A DNA stretch of 64,000 bases from Streptomyces ficellus (GCF_009739905.1 NZ_CP034279.1:6138001-6202000), one strand, 5' to 3'; shown: positions 49,920 to 59,279, numbered from the stretch's first letter. Program-made: numbers and translations. The notes: generated by a model not told the origin, from the letters alone.

Positions 49920-51196
49920 GCGCCCTCCCCCTTTGGGACGCGACGGACCTCGCCCTCGACCCCGTCGAGCAGGCGATCCGCGACATCGCCGCCGGCCGCC
50001 CCGTCGTGGTCGTCGACGACGAGGACCGGGAGAACGAGGGCGACCTCGTGGTCGCCGCCGAGAAGGCGACGCCCGAGATCGTCGCCTTCATGATGAGCGA
50101 GTGCCGCGGCCTGATCTGCGCCCCCATGGAGGGCGACGAACTCGACCGCCTCCAGCTCCCGCAGATGGTCGGCGACAACACCGAGTCGATGAAGACGGCC
50201 TTCACCGTCTCGGTCGACGCCGCCCCCGCCCACGGCGTCACCACCGGCATCTCCGCCGCCGACCGCGCCACCACCCTCCAGCTCCTCGCCTCCGGCGTGG
50301 CCGCCCCCGGCGACTTCGTCCGGCCCGGCCACGTCTTCCCGCTGCGCGCCCAGCCCGGCGGCGTCCTCGTCCGCAACGGCCACACCGAGGCCGCGGTCGA
50401 CCTGGCCCGGCTCGCCGGACTCCGCCCGGCCGGCGCCATCGTGGAGATCGCCGGCGAGGACGGGGTCATGCTCCGCCTCCCCGAGCTGGTCCCGTTCGCC
50501 CGCAAGCACGGCCTGACGATCATCTCCATCGAGGACCTGATCGCCTACCGCCGCGGCAACGAGCCGACCGTCCGCCGCGAGGCCGAGGTCCGGCTGCCGA
50601 CCGCGCACGGCGAGTACACCGCCTACGGCTACCGCTCCACCGTCGACGGCGTCGAGCACATCGCGCTCGTCCACGGCGACCTCGGCGACGGCGAGGACGT
50701 CCTCGTCCGCGTCCACTCCGAATGCCTGACCGGCGACATCTTCCACTCGCTGCGCTGCGACTGCGGCCCCCAGCTCCAGGCCTCCATGGACCGCGTCGCC
50801 GAGGCCGGCCGCGGCGTCGTCGTCTACCTCCGCGGCCACGAGGGGCGCGGCATCGGGCTGCTGTCCAAGCTGCGCGCCTACGAACTCCAGGAGCGCGGCC
50901 ACGACACCCTCGACGCCAACCTGGAGCTGGGCCTGCCCGCCGACGCCCGCGACTACGCCGCCGGCGCCCAGATGCTCGCCGACCTCGGCGTACGCAGCCT
51001 GCGGCTGATGACCAACAACCCCGAGAAGGTCGACGCCCTGGTCCGCCACGGCCTGACGGTCAAGGGCCGCGAGCCCATGCCCGTCCAGGCGGGCGAGCAC
51101 AACCTCCGCTACCTGCGCACCAAGCGCGACCGGATGGGCCACGACCTGCCCTGGCTCGACGCCGCCGCCGGCGCGTCGCCCTGCAACAACCAGTAA
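49916..51196 (+). CDS. ribAB: Bifunctional DHBP synthase / GTP cyclohydrolase II
   Basis: 426 residues. The N-terminal RibB domain (residues ~10-215, [34 protein letters not shown]) makes the four-carbon unit. The C-terminal RibA domain opens GTP, with zinc cysteines in [19 protein letters not shown] and the GTP motif [10 protein letters not shown]. It supplies both riboflavin precursors. ATG 49916 overlaps the ribM stop. Confidence 0.95.
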   Translation: MSALPLWDATDLALDPVEQAIRDIAAGRPVVVVDDEDRENEGDLVVAAEKATPEIVAFMMSECRGLICAPMEGDELDRLQLPQMVGDNTESMKTAFTVSVDAAPAHGVTTGISAADRATTLQLLASGVAAPGDFVRPGHVFPLRAQPGGVLVRNGHTEAAVDLARLAGLRPAGAIVEIAGEDGVMLRLPELVPFARKHGLTIISIEDLIAYRRGNEPTVRREAEVRLPTAHGEYTAYGYRSTVDGVEHIALVHGDLGDGEDVLVRVHSECLTGDIFHSLRCDCGPQLQASMDRVAEAGRGVVVYLRGHEGRGIGLLSKLRAYELQERGHDTLDANLELGLPADARDYAAGAQMLADLGVRSLRLMTNNPEKVDALVRHGLTVKGREPMPVQAGEHNLRYLRTKRDRMGHDLPWLDAAAGASPCNNQ

Positions 51197-51231
51197 GACC
51201 GAACGAACTACAGCACCGAGGAGATACGCAC

Positions 51232-51717
51232 GTGAGCGGCAAGGGCGCACCCGAACTGAGCGTGAAGAACTGCGGCGACCTCCGGGTCGCCGTGATCGCG
51301 GCGCAGTGGCACGAGAAGATCATGGACGGTCTCGTCGACGGCGCCCTGCGCGCCCTGCACGAGCTGGGCATCGACGAGCCGACCCTGCTGCGGGTCCCCG
51401 GCAGCTTCGAGCTCCCGGTCGTCGCCAAGGTCCTCGCCGGCCGCGGCTACGACGCGATCGTCGCGCTCGGCGTCGTCGTCCGGGGCGGCACGCCCCACTT
51501 CGAGTACGTGTGCCAGGGCGTCACCCAGGGCCTCGTCCAGGTCTCCGTCGACACGGGCGTCCCCGTCGGATTCGGCGTACTGACCTGCGACACCGAGGAG
51601 CAGGCCCTGGACCGGGCCGGCCTGGAGGGGTCGAACGAGGACAAGGGCCACGAGGCGGTCACCGCCGCCGTCGCCACCGCCACCACACTGCGCACGGTCA
51701 GCGAACCCTGGCGCTGA
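51232..51717 (+). CDS. ribH: 6,7-Dimethyl-8-ribityllumazine synthase
   Basis: 161 residues. Signatures include [20 protein letters not shown], the [11 protein letters not shown] loop, [15 protein letters not shown] with the catalytic His, and [11 protein letters not shown]. It forms the lumazine substrate of riboflavin synthase in an icosahedral or pentameric shell. GTG 51232 follows GAGGAG (51218-51223). Last gene of the rib operon. Confidence 0.95.
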   Translation: MSGKGAPELSVKNCGDLRVAVIAAQWHEKIMDGLVDGALRALHELGIDEPTLLRVPGSFELPVVAKVLAGRGYDAIVALGVVVRGGTPHFEYVCQGVTQGLVQVSVDTGVPVGFGVLTCDTEEQALDRAGLEGSNEDKGHEAVTAAVATATTLRTVSEPWR

Positions 51718-51751
51718 GTGGGAACACCCCACCCCGTACTCTTGGACCATC

Positions 51752-52033
51752 ATGGCGAACACACCCCGTAAAAGCTTCGAAGCGCTCTTCGCCGAGCTGG
51801 AGCTCAAGGCCAAGACCGGCGACCCCGCCTCCTCCCGCACCGCCGAACTGGTGGACAAGGGTGTCCATGCCATCGGCAAGAAGGTCGTCGAGGAGGCCGC
51901 CGAGGTCTGGATGGCCGCCGAGTACGAGGGCAAGGAAGCCGCCGCCGAGGAGATCTCGCAGCTGCTGTACCACGTCCAGGTGATGATGGTCGCCCGCGGG
52001 ATCTCGCTCGACGACGTCTACGCCCACCTCTGA
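51752..52033 (+). CDS. hisE: Phosphoribosyl-ATP pyrophosphatase
   Basis: 93-residue MazG-like all-helical enzyme for the second step of histidine synthesis. The metal-binding [20 protein letters not shown] helix and the [13 protein letters not shown] helix are present. ATG 51752. Lies 34 bases after ribH, 50 bases before hisG; a promoter for the his pair is not obvious, and reading through from rib is possible. Confidence 0.94.
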   Translation: MANTPRKSFEALFAELELKAKTGDPASSRTAELVDKGVHAIGKKVVEEAAEVWMAAEYEGKEAAAEEISQLLYHVQVMMVARGISLDDVYAHL

Positions 52034-52083
52034 GCACCCCCCGCTCCCACGAAGACTCCTTTCACAGTTAGGAAGCCCACCCC

Positions 52084-52932
52084 ATGCTGCGCATCGCCGT
52101 CCCCAACAAGGGTTCACTGTCCGGACCTGCGTCGGCGATGCTCCATGAGGCCGGCTACCAGCAGCGCAAGGAGTCCAAGGAGCTGGTGATGGTCGACCCG
52201 GAGAACGAGGTCGAGTTCTTCTACCTCCGCCCCCGCGACATCGCCATCTACGTCAGCTCCGGCAAGCTCGACATCGGCATCACCGGCCGCGACCTGCTGC
52301 TGGACTCCGGCGCCAACGCCGAGGAGATCCTCCAGCTCGGCTTCGCCCGCTCCACCTTCCGGTACGCCACCAAGCCCGGCACCGCGAGCGGCCCCGCCGG
52401 CTTCGGCGGCATGACGATCGCCACCTCCTACGAGGGCATCGTCGCCAAGCACCTCGCCGACCAGGGCATCGACGCCTCCGTCGTCCACCTCGACGGCGCG
52501 GTCGAGACCGCCATCGAACTCGGCGTCGCCCAGATCATCGCCGACGTCGTCGAGACCGGCACCTCCCTGCGCAACGCGGGCCTGGAGGTCGTCGGCGAGC
52601 CGATCCTCAAGTCCGAGGCCGTCGTCATCCGCCGCACCGGCGCCCCCACCGACGACCCCAAGGTGCAGCAGTTCCTGCGCCGTCTCCAGGGCGTCCTGGT
52701 GGCCCGGTCGTACGTGATGATGGACTACGACTGCCGCGCCGAGCACCTGGAGCAGGCCGTCGCCCTCACCCCGGGCCTGGAGTCCCCGACGGTCTCCCCG
52801 CTGCACAACGAGGGCTGGGTCGCCGTCCGCGCCATGGTCCCCGCCCGGGAGGCACAGCGCATCATGGATGACCTGTACGCCCTGGGCGCCCGCGCGATCC
52901 TCACCACCGAGATCCACGCCTGCCGCCTCTGA
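52084..52932 (+). CDS. hisG: ATP phosphoribosyltransferase, long form
   Basis: 282 residues, first enzyme of histidine synthesis. Catalytic domain: LRIAVPNKGSLSGPA, LDIGITGRDLL and the PRPP site IIADVVETGTSLRNAGL. The last ~75 residues form the ACT-like regulatory domain for histidine feedback, which marks the long form that needs no HisZ. ATG 52084. Confidence 0.95.
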   Translation: MLRIAVPNKGSLSGPASAMLHEAGYQQRKESKELVMVDPENEVEFFYLRPRDIAIYVSSGKLDIGITGRDLLLDSGANAEEILQLGFARSTFRYATKPGTASGPAGFGGMTIATSYEGIVAKHLADQGIDASVVHLDGAVETAIELGVAQIIADVVETGTSLRNAGLEVVGEPILKSEAVVIRRTGAPTDDPKVQQFLRRLQGVLVARSYVMMDYDCRAEHLEQAVALTPGLESPTVSPLHNEGWVAVRAMVPAREAQRIMDDLYALGARAILTTEIHACRL

Positions 52933-52995
52933 GGCACCCGCGCGCCCCCGGCCCGACCCCCTGCACCCCAGGCCCGAGCAAGAACCGGTACGCCC

Positions 52996-53448
52996 ATGTC
53001 CGACCCCCACGCCCCCGCCCTCCCGGTCACCTTCCGGCCGACCCGCACCCGGGCCGTCCTGCTGACCGTGGGCCTGCTGATGTTCGTGACCATCACGGCC
53101 GTCGCGCTGATGCTGGACACGCTCGGGCCGGGGGAGCGCGTCAGCTTCGTCTTCACCGCGGCGCTCTTCTTCGGTGTCCTCGCGCTCCTCAGCCGCCCCA
53201 AGGTCGTCGCCGACGACGAGGGCGTCACCGTCGTCAACCTCACCCGCACCCGCCGCCTGGCCTGGGCCGAGATCCTTCAGGTGAACCTGCGCGAGGGCGA
53301 CCCCTGGGTCTTCCTCGACCTCAGCGACGGCACGAGCATGCCCGCCCTCGGCATCCAGCCGGGCATCGGGAAGCAGCAGGCCATCAGGGACGCGCGGGCC
53401 CTGCGCGCCCTCGCCGAGACCCGCGGCACCGGTACCGACACCGCCTGA
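52996..53448 (+). CDS. PH-domain membrane protein
   Basis: 150 residues. Two membrane helices at residues ~20-60 precede a small beta-rich domain (VVADDEGVTVVNLTRTRRLA, WAEILQVNL, DGTSMPALGIQPG), typical of the PH domain found in actinobacterial membrane proteins. Function unknown. It sits 63 bases after hisG, a conserved Streptomyces neighbour. ATG 52996. Confidence 0.85.
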   Translation: MSDPHAPALPVTFRPTRTRAVLLTVGLLMFVTITAVALMLDTLGPGERVSFVFTAALFFGVLALLSRPKVVADDEGVTVVNLTRTRRLAWAEILQVNLREGDPWVFLDLSDGTSMPALGIQPGIGKQQAIRDARALRALAETRGTGTDTA

Positions 53449-53531
53449 CGGCGAGCGGTCCGGCACCGGCCGGGTCGCCCGGATGGGCGCCGACCCTCTG
53501 CCCCGCCGGCGGCGGGCGTGATTACTCTTGT

Positions 53532-53560
53532 GGGCGGTGGTGCCGGACGCACCACCGCCC
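53532..53560 (+). terminator. Hairpin downstream of the hisG/PH-domain genes
   Basis: A perfect 12-bp stem (GGGCGGTGGTGC with GCACCACCGCCC) has a CGGAC loop, in the 236-base gap before the CorC-type genes. It probably ends the his transcript; a leader role for the next operon is possible. No M-box or other riboswitch core is seen. Confidence 0.7.
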
Positions 53561-53684
53561 CGCGCACACGGCAGCACACGCACCACGGGCCGGCGGGGCC
53601 CCTGCGACCCGAGGAGTGATTCCCTCCAGCAATGGACGGATCGTCCGGTAGTACCTGCGCCGCCCCCTCCGAGGAGGCGGCGGC

Positions 53685-55031
53685 ATGACCATCCCCCTCC
53701 TGCTGCTCGCCGCGGCATTCCTGCTGATCCTCGCCAACGGCTTCTTCGTGGCGGCCGAGTTCGGCCTCGTCACCGTCGAACGGGCGGACGCCGAACGTGC
53801 CGCCGCCGAGGGTGACCGGCGGGCCCGTACCGTCGTCAAGGCCCTGCGGGAACTGTCGTTCCAGCTGTCCGGCACCCAGCTCGGCATCACCATCACGTCG
53901 CTGGTCGTCGGCATGCTCGCCGAACCGGCGCTCGCGCAGCTCCTCGACGGGCCGCTCACCGCGACCGGACTGCCCGAAGGGGCCGTCTCCGGGGTCGCGG
54001 TCGCGATCGGCATGCTCGGCGCGTCCGCCGTCCAGATGGTGATCGGCGAACTCGTGCCCAAGAACTGGGCCGTCTCCCGGCCCCTGCACGTCGCCCGGTT
54101 CGTCGCCGGGCCGCAGACCCTGTTCTCGGCCGCCTTCCGGCCCGTCATCACCCTGCTCAACGCCGCCGCCAACCGGCTCGTACGGCTGCTCGGCGTCGAG
54201 CCCACCGAGGAGCTGGCGTCCGCGCGCACGCCCGGCGAGCTGGTGTCGCTCGCCCGGCACTCGGCGCGGGCCGGCGCGCTCGAACAGGACACGGCCGACC
54301 TCTTCGTACGGACCCTGTCCCTGGGCGGGCTCACCGCACAGCACGTGATGACGCCACGGGTGAAGGTCAACGCCCTGCGCACCGACGCCACCGCGGCGGA
54401 CGTCGTCAACCTCACCCGGGCCACCGGCCTGTCGCGCTTCCCGGTCTACCGGGAGCGCATCGACGAGATCGTCGGCATGGTCCACCTGAAGGACGCGCTG
54501 GCCGTGCCCGCGGCCGAGCGGCTGCGCACCCCCGTGGCCCGGGTCGCCGTCCCGCCGCTGCTGGTCCCCGAGACCCTGCCCGCCCAGGCGCTCCTGGACC
54601 GGCTGCGCAACGAGCAGCCGATCGCCGTCGTCGTCGACGAGTACGGCGGCACGGCCGGGGTGGTCACCCTGGAGGACATCGTCGAGGAACTCGTCGGCGA
54701 GGTCCGGGACGAGCACGACGCCGAGGGCGACGACCGGCCCGAACTGGCCGCCGTGCCCGCCGAGGACGGACACGCCGCCTGGGAGGCCGACGGCAGCTGC
54801 CGCGTCCACACCCTCAGACGGATAGGCCTCGACGTCCCCGACGGGCCGTACGAGACCGTCGCCGGGCTCGTCGCCGACCTGCTCGGCCGCATCCCCGCGC
54901 CCGGCGACCGCGCCGACCTGCCCGGCTGGCGCCTCTCCGTGCGCCGGGTGGACCGCTACCGCGCCGAGCGCGTCCGGCTGGTCCGCACCGCCGCCGCACC
55001 GGCGCCGGAACTCGCGGAGGCCGCGCGATGA
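53685..55031 (+). CDS. CorC/HlyC-type CBS-domain membrane protein, full length
   Basis: 448 residues. A DUF21/CNNM membrane domain (residues ~1-185, LLLLAAAFLLILANGFFVAA, FQLSGTQLGITITSL, GELVPKNWAVSRP) is followed by two CBS domains (VMTPRVKVNALRT; IAVVVDEYGGTAGVVTLEDI). A C-terminal CorC_HlyC domain ends the protein (from about residue 355). Proteins of this type export magnesium or cobalt or modulate ion transport. ATG 53685 follows GAGGAGG. Its end overlaps the paralogue by 4 bases. Confidence 0.92.
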   Translation: MTIPLLLLAAAFLLILANGFFVAAEFGLVTVERADAERAAAEGDRRARTVVKALRELSFQLSGTQLGITITSLVVGMLAEPALAQLLDGPLTATGLPEGAVSGVAVAIGMLGASAVQMVIGELVPKNWAVSRPLHVARFVAGPQTLFSAAFRPVITLLNAAANRLVRLLGVEPTEELASARTPGELVSLARHSARAGALEQDTADLFVRTLSLGGLTAQHVMTPRVKVNALRTDATAADVVNLTRATGLSRFPVYRERIDEIVGMVHLKDALAVPAAERLRTPVARVAVPPLLVPETLPAQALLDRLRNEQPIAVVVDEYGGTAGVVTLEDIVEELVGEVRDEHDAEGDDRPELAAVPAEDGHAAWEADGSCRVHTLRRIGLDVPDGPYETVAGLVADLLGRIPAPGDRADLPGWRLSVRRVDRYRAERVRLVRTAAAPAPELAEAAR

Positions 55032-56230
55032 GCGTCCTCCAACTCCTCTTCGCGGGCCTGCTCGTGCTCGCGAACGGGTTCTTCGTGGGCGCCGAGTTCG
55101 CCCTCGTGTCCGTACGCCGCAGCCAGGTCGAACCGCTCGGCCCCGGCTCCAAGCGGGCACGGCAGGTCCTGTACGGCCTGGAGAACCTGCCGCAGATGAT
55201 GGCCGCCGCCCAGTTCGGCATCACCGTCTGCTCGCTGACCCTCGGCGCGGTCGCCGAACCGACCGTGGCGCACCTCCTGGAGCCGGTGTTCCACGCGGTG
55301 CGCATGCCCGAGGGCCTGATCCATCCGCTGGGGTACGTCATCGCGCTCGCCGTGGTGGTCTTCCTGCACCTGGTCATCGGCGAGATGCTGCCGAAGAACC
55401 TCGCCATGGCGGCGCCGGAGAAGACCGCGCTGTGGCTCAGCCCCGCCCTGGTCGGCTTCGCCCGGCTGTGCCGTCCCGTGACGGCGGCCCTCGGGGCCTG
55501 CTCCCGGCTGGTCCTCAAGGCGTTCCGGGTCGAGCCGAAGGACGAGGTCGAGGCGGTGTTCACCAGCACCCAGCTGGGCCGGCTGGTCGAGGACGCCGGC
55601 CAGGCGGGGCTCCTCGACCCGGCCGAGCAGGAGCGGCTGGAGGACGCCCTGGAGCTGGGCAGCCGCCCCGTCTCCGAGGTCCTCATCCCGCGTACGTCGC
55701 TGGTGACGGTCACCCCGTCGGTCACCCCGGCCGAGGTGGAGGAGCTGACCGTCCGCACCGGCTACTCCCGCTTCCCGGTGTGCGCGGAGGGCGGGGGCGT
55801 CTTCATGGGGTTCGTGCACGTCAAGGACGTGCTCGACCTGGAGGACGCCGACCGGGCCGTGCCGCAGCACGTGTGGCGCCCGATGGCGACGCTGCGGGCC
55901 GAGCTGCCGCTCGACGACGCCCTCACCGTGATGCGCCGCGCCGCCACGCACCTGGCCCAGGTCGCCGACCCCGCGGGGCGGATCCTGGGGCTGGTCGCGC
56001 TGGAGGACGTCCTGGAGATGCTGGTGGGCGAGGTCCGCGACCCGGCCCACCGCTCGGCCACGCCGCTGGTGCCGGTCGTCACCCCGGTCGTCACCCCGGC
56101 CGTCGCCGCCGCGGAGCCCGCCCGAGCGCCGGCCCTGGCGACCGGCCCCCCGCCCGGGGCGGACCTCGACGGCCCCGGTTCCGGTGCGGCGGTGGGCCAG
56201 GACCCGGCGCAGGGCGTCCTCACGGCCTGA
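55028..56230 (+). CDS. CorC-type CBS-domain membrane protein, short paralogue
   Basis: 400 residues with the same DUF21 membrane domain (LVLANGFFVGAEFALVSVRR, GEMLPKNLAMAAPE) and two CBS domains (VLIPRTSLVTVTP; ILGLVALEDVLEMLVGEVRD). It has no CorC_HlyC domain: after the second CBS comes only a Pro/Ala-rich tail of about 60 residues. The overlap ATGA with the upstream gene suggests the two proteins are made together and may form a heteromer. ATG 55028. Confidence 0.92.
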   Translation: MSVLQLLFAGLLVLANGFFVGAEFALVSVRRSQVEPLGPGSKRARQVLYGLENLPQMMAAAQFGITVCSLTLGAVAEPTVAHLLEPVFHAVRMPEGLIHPLGYVIALAVVVFLHLVIGEMLPKNLAMAAPEKTALWLSPALVGFARLCRPVTAALGACSRLVLKAFRVEPKDEVEAVFTSTQLGRLVEDAGQAGLLDPAEQERLEDALELGSRPVSEVLIPRTSLVTVTPSVTPAEVEELTVRTGYSRFPVCAEGGGVFMGFVHVKDVLDLEDADRAVPQHVWRPMATLRAELPLDDALTVMRRAATHLAQVADPAGRILGLVALEDVLEMLVGEVRDPAHRSATPLVPVVTPVVTPAVAAAEPARAPALATGPPPGADLDGPGSGAAVGQDPAQGVLTA

Positions 56231-56253
56231 CCGCCGGTGGGCCACCCGCCCGG

Positions 56254-58233
56254 TCAGTACCCGGCCGGGCCCGTGGAGCCCGGCGGGTCCTGGGGGCCGC
56301 GGTTCGCGGGACCGCGGCCCGACAGGACCTCGCCGTACGCCTGCATCAGGTCCGGCAGGCGGAGCGTGGCGAGGTCCTCCCGCGTGGGCGCCGCGGTGTA
56401 GCCGGACAGCCGCAGGTCGCGGTAGGCGCACGACTTCTCGTACAGCGTGCGCAGGAACCGGCCGTTGCCCAGCTCGTCGATCCAGCCCTGGTCGACGACG
56501 TGCCCGCTGACGGAACGCAGCTCGTCGAGCGCCTCCTCGTCCCAGACGTCGCCGTTCGCCGCGGCCAGCACCTCGCCGATCGCGGTCAGCTCGAGCGGCC
56601 GGTACGAGGGGAAGTCGACCCGCGTGGTGAAGCGGGACGACAGCCCGGGGTTGGTGGCGAGCAGCCGGTCCATGCCCTCGGGGTAGCCGGCCAGGATGAC
56701 CACGAGGTGGTCGCGGTTGTCCTCGGCCCGCTTGAGCAGCACCTGGAGCGCCTCGTCGCCGTACGCGTCGCCCTTGCTGTACCCGGAGTTGGACAGGGAG
56801 TACGCCTCGTCCACGAACAGCACCCCGCCGAGCGCCGAGTCGATCAGCTCGTTCGCCTTGACCGCGGTCTGGCCGAGGAACTCGCCCACCAGGTCGGAGC
56901 GTTGCGCCTCCACGAGGTGGTCGCCGCCGAGCAGGCCGAGGGCGTAGAAGACCCGGCCGAGGATCCTCGCGACCGTGGTCTTCCCGGTGCCGGACGGACC
57001 GGAGAAGACAAAGTGACGTTTCGGCGGCTGCACCGGCAGTCCCTGCTCGGCCCGCAGCCGTGCCATCTCCAGCTGCGCCGAGAGCGCCTTCACCTGCCGC
57101 TTCACCGGCTCCAGGCCCACCATGCGCTCCAGCTCGGCGAGCGCCTGGGCGAGCAGCGCCGGGTCGGTGGGGCTCGCGGGGAACGCCGGGGTGCGCGGGC
57201 GGCCGGGCAGGGGTGCGGACACCCGTACGCCGTGGGCGGGCGTCGGGGGCTGTGCGGGCGGCTGTCCGCCGGAGGGGCCGGGCGTCTGTCCGGGCGGCTG
57301 GCCCGGTGCCTGGCCGGGCGGCTGGGGCTGCTGCGGGTCGCCGCCGAGGCGGAGCACGTCGCCGGGCGGGACGTCCGTGGCCGTGTCGGTGAGGTCGGCG
57401 GCGTCCTGGCCGAGGCCGGACAGGGACACGGCCGCCAGGTCGGCCGCCGGGTCGTCGGTGCCGTCGAACCCGTCGTACTCCGCGATCGCGTCGAGCCGCG
57501 CGGCGGTGTCCATGAACGCCGGGTCGATCCGGTGCACGGCGCGGTACAGGGGCAGGGCGGCGGCGCTGCGGCCGGTGCCCTCGCGGGCGCGGGCCAGCCA
57601 GTAGCGCAGCTCCTTGCGCTGCGGCTGCTCGCTGCGGCAGCGCATCAGGGCGGCGGACAGCAGGGGCTCGGCCTGCCCGTACATCTCCAGGCGGACCCGG
57701 GCCATGCCGCCGAAGAGCCCGGCCTCGATGCCCAGCAGCGGGTCGTTCACGAGCGGCTCGGTGTGGCGTACGAGCTGGTCCCAGTCCTTGACCAGATAGG
57801 CCCGGCAGGCGTGCAGGAAGCGCACCTGGGGGTCGGCGTCCACGGGCGGCAGCCCGGCCAGCGCCCGGTCCAGCTCCGGCACGTGGCGGCCGTCCAGCCA
57901 GTGCGAGGCGTGCGCCAGGAGCAGGTCGCGCGGGCTCTCCAGCACGGGCTGCACCCACCAGCCGAGCCAGTACCAGGAGTTGAGCGTCCGGCGGTAGCGG
58001 GCCCGCTGCTCACCGAAGCGGTCGCGGTTGCGGTACATCCGCAGCAGGGCGGTCGTCGTGTCGACGCGCAGGGCGTGCAGCCCGAGCCACCCGTCCGCCA
58101 TGCCGGGATCGATCCGTACCGCCGCCCGGAACTCCTCCTCCGCCTGCGGATACGCACCCATGGTGTAGGCGTCCACGCCGCGCAGCCAGGCGAGGTCGGC
58201 CGGGGCCTGCGTGCCCTGCGTGCCGGTGTCCAT
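56254..58233 (-). CDS. EccA/CbbX-like AAA+ ATPase with N-terminal TPR-like domain
   Basis: 659 residues. The N-terminal ~270 residues are helical TPR-like repeats (DAYTMGAYPQAEEEFRAAVR; YWLARAREGTGRSAAALPLY). A Pro/Gln-rich linker leads to one AAA+ module with Walker A FSGPSGTGKTTVARILG, pore-region EFLGQTAVKANEL, Walker B GGVLFVDEAYSL and sensor 1 VILAGYPEGMD. The layout is that of EccA of type VII secretion and of SpoVK/CbbX. No other ESX gene (EccB-E, WXG100) is in the window, so it may serve another process. ATG 58233 has GGGGGA ahead; GTG 58245 is the alternative. Confidence 0.88.
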   Translation of the reverse strand: MDTGTQGTQAPADLAWLRGVDAYTMGAYPQAEEEFRAAVRIDPGMADGWLGLHALRVDTTTALLRMYRNRDRFGEQRARYRRTLNSWYWLGWWVQPVLESPRDLLLAHASHWLDGRHVPELDRALAGLPPVDADPQVRFLHACRAYLVKDWDQLVRHTEPLVNDPLLGIEAGLFGGMARVRLEMYGQAEPLLSAALMRCRSEQPQRKELRYWLARAREGTGRSAAALPLYRAVHRIDPAFMDTAARLDAIAEYDGFDGTDDPAADLAAVSLSGLGQDAADLTDTATDVPPGDVLRLGGDPQQPQPPGQAPGQPPGQTPGPSGGQPPAQPPTPAHGVRVSAPLPGRPRTPAFPASPTDPALLAQALAELERMVGLEPVKRQVKALSAQLEMARLRAEQGLPVQPPKRHFVFSGPSGTGKTTVARILGRVFYALGLLGGDHLVEAQRSDLVGEFLGQTAVKANELIDSALGGVLFVDEAYSLSNSGYSKGDAYGDEALQVLLKRAEDNRDHLVVILAGYPEGMDRLLATNPGLSSRFTTRVDFPSYRPLELTAIGEVLAAANGDVWDEEALDELRSVSGHVVDQGWIDELGNGRFLRTLYEKSCAYRDLRLSGYTAAPTREDLATLRLPDLMQAYGEVLSGRGPANRGPQDPPGSTGPAGY

Positions 58234-58497
58234 CGGGTCCCCCACAAACCGTGTCCCCGTACCTGTCCGCCGGGCGGCCGCCCGCCGGAAGCGTTCCCAA
58301 TCGCCCTCTCATGAACGGGATTTGACCGCACCGAGGGGCATCGTACCTGTACGGGGAGTGTGCGCTTAAGGGTGCGAAGGGCTGCGCGAGCGCCCCGCGA
58401 GCGGTGCGGGAGCGGTCCGGAAACGGTCCGGGAACGGTGACCGACGGTGAGCGTGAGGTGCTTCAGCGGCGTCGGTACGGGGGATGCGGGGGCAGAA

Positions 58498-58535
58498 CGA
58501 AGCCCCCGATCACGGGGGAACAACCGGGGGCTTCG
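58498..58535. terminator. Hairpin in the gap between two minus-strand genes
   Basis: CGAAGCCCCC (58498-58507) pairs perfectly with GGGGGCTTCG (58526-58535) around an 18-base loop. On the minus strand it is followed by TTCTG. It lies about 30 bases downstream of a clear minus-strand promoter and 264 bases before the EccA-like start. Confidence 0.75.
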
Positions 58536-58565
58536 CGTCTGCGGCGACTCCGAAAAGCCGCACAT
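58498..58565 (-). ncRNA. Candidate small RNA or leaderless leader transcript
   Basis: A minus-strand promoter, -35 TTGACC (58599-58594), 18-base spacer, -10 TACGTT (58575-58570), would start RNA at about 58566. Such an RNA would reach the hairpin at 58498-58535 after roughly 70 bases and contains another stem (GCGGC with GCCGC). An ATG at 58565-58563 sits exactly at the predicted +1, so a leaderless small peptide beginning MCGFSESPQTRS is an alternative reading. Read-through would supply the EccA-like gene. The 404-base gap 58234-58637 holds nothing else I can identify. Confidence 0.4.
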
Positions 58566-58637
58566 TGAGAACGTAAGACCTGTACGCCCCGTCGGTCAAG
58601 CGAAGTTGAGGCACTCTGCAGGCCGATTTCCGACTGC

Positions 58638-59279
58638 TCAGTACGGAGGCTCGGAACGGGGCAAAAGGTGGTCACCGTCCGTGATGAACTGGTTCGGGCC
58701 CGCTGCCGCAGCAGGCCCCGGCAGCCACTCGTACCCCTCTGGACACTCCCGTACCAGCGCGTGGGCGAAGGGCCGGGACGGGTCCGCCGCGAAGTGGCGT
58801 GTCTCCGCCACCGTCCACCCGTCCCAGAACGCGGCCTGCGCCGGTCCGTCCCGGTGGCGGCCCCGCTCCCACGACGCCTCCGCGGCCCGCTCCATCCACA
58901 GCAGCCGCGCCAAGTGGGGCCGCAGCGCGCGGCGGCCGGCGCCCACCCCTTCGATCAGGACGACGGGGGCCGGAGGGAGTGGCACGGGCGGCCCGAAGCG
59001 CCGCAGATTCCAGTCGTACGGGTGAATGCGCGCGACCTCGCCACGGCTCAGCGGTCCGAGTGCCTGGGCGCGGAGCCGCTCGGTCCAGGCGAACAGCTCG
59101 TCGTGGGTCGCCAGGTCGTCCAGGTGGAGCACCGGGGCCCCGCCGAGCGCCGTTGCCAGCCGGCCCGCGAACGTGGACTTGCCGGACCCGGCGTGGCCGT
59201 CGACCGCGACCAGCCGCACCGGGCCGCAGGAGGGCGGCAGCGCGCGCAGCGCGGCGGCGGGCCGGTCGAGGTCGTCCAT
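58638..59279 (-). CDS. Uridine-kinase-like P-loop protein
   Basis: 213 residues. P-loop AVDGHAGSGKSTFAGRLA near residue 28, a Walker B-like VVLIEGVGAGRRALR near residue 107, and YDWNLRRFG as the acceptor-side loop. It fits small uridine-kinase-like proteins of actinobacteria; phosphorylation of uridine or another small molecule is plausible but not established. ATG 59279. Its start region faces the protease gene to the right; 59280-59450 (171 bases) holds their divergent promoters. Confidence 0.87.
   Translation of the reverse strand: MDDLDRPAAALRALPPSCGPVRLVAVDGHAGSGKSTFAGRLATALGGAPVLHLDDLATHDELFAWTERLRAQALGPLSRGEVARIHPYDWNLRRFGPPVPLPPAPVVLIEGVGAGRRALRPHLARLLWMERAAEASWERGRHRDGPAQAAFWDGWTVAETRHFAADPSRPFAHALVRECPEGYEWLPGPAAAAGPNQFITDGDHLLPRSEPPY

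Noticed and set aside
53449-53684. Possible M-box (Mg2+) riboswitch ahead of the CorC-type genes
   Set aside because: The GTTAGGTGAGGCTCC-like core and the pairing elements are not present; the main structure is a simple hairpin better read as a terminator.
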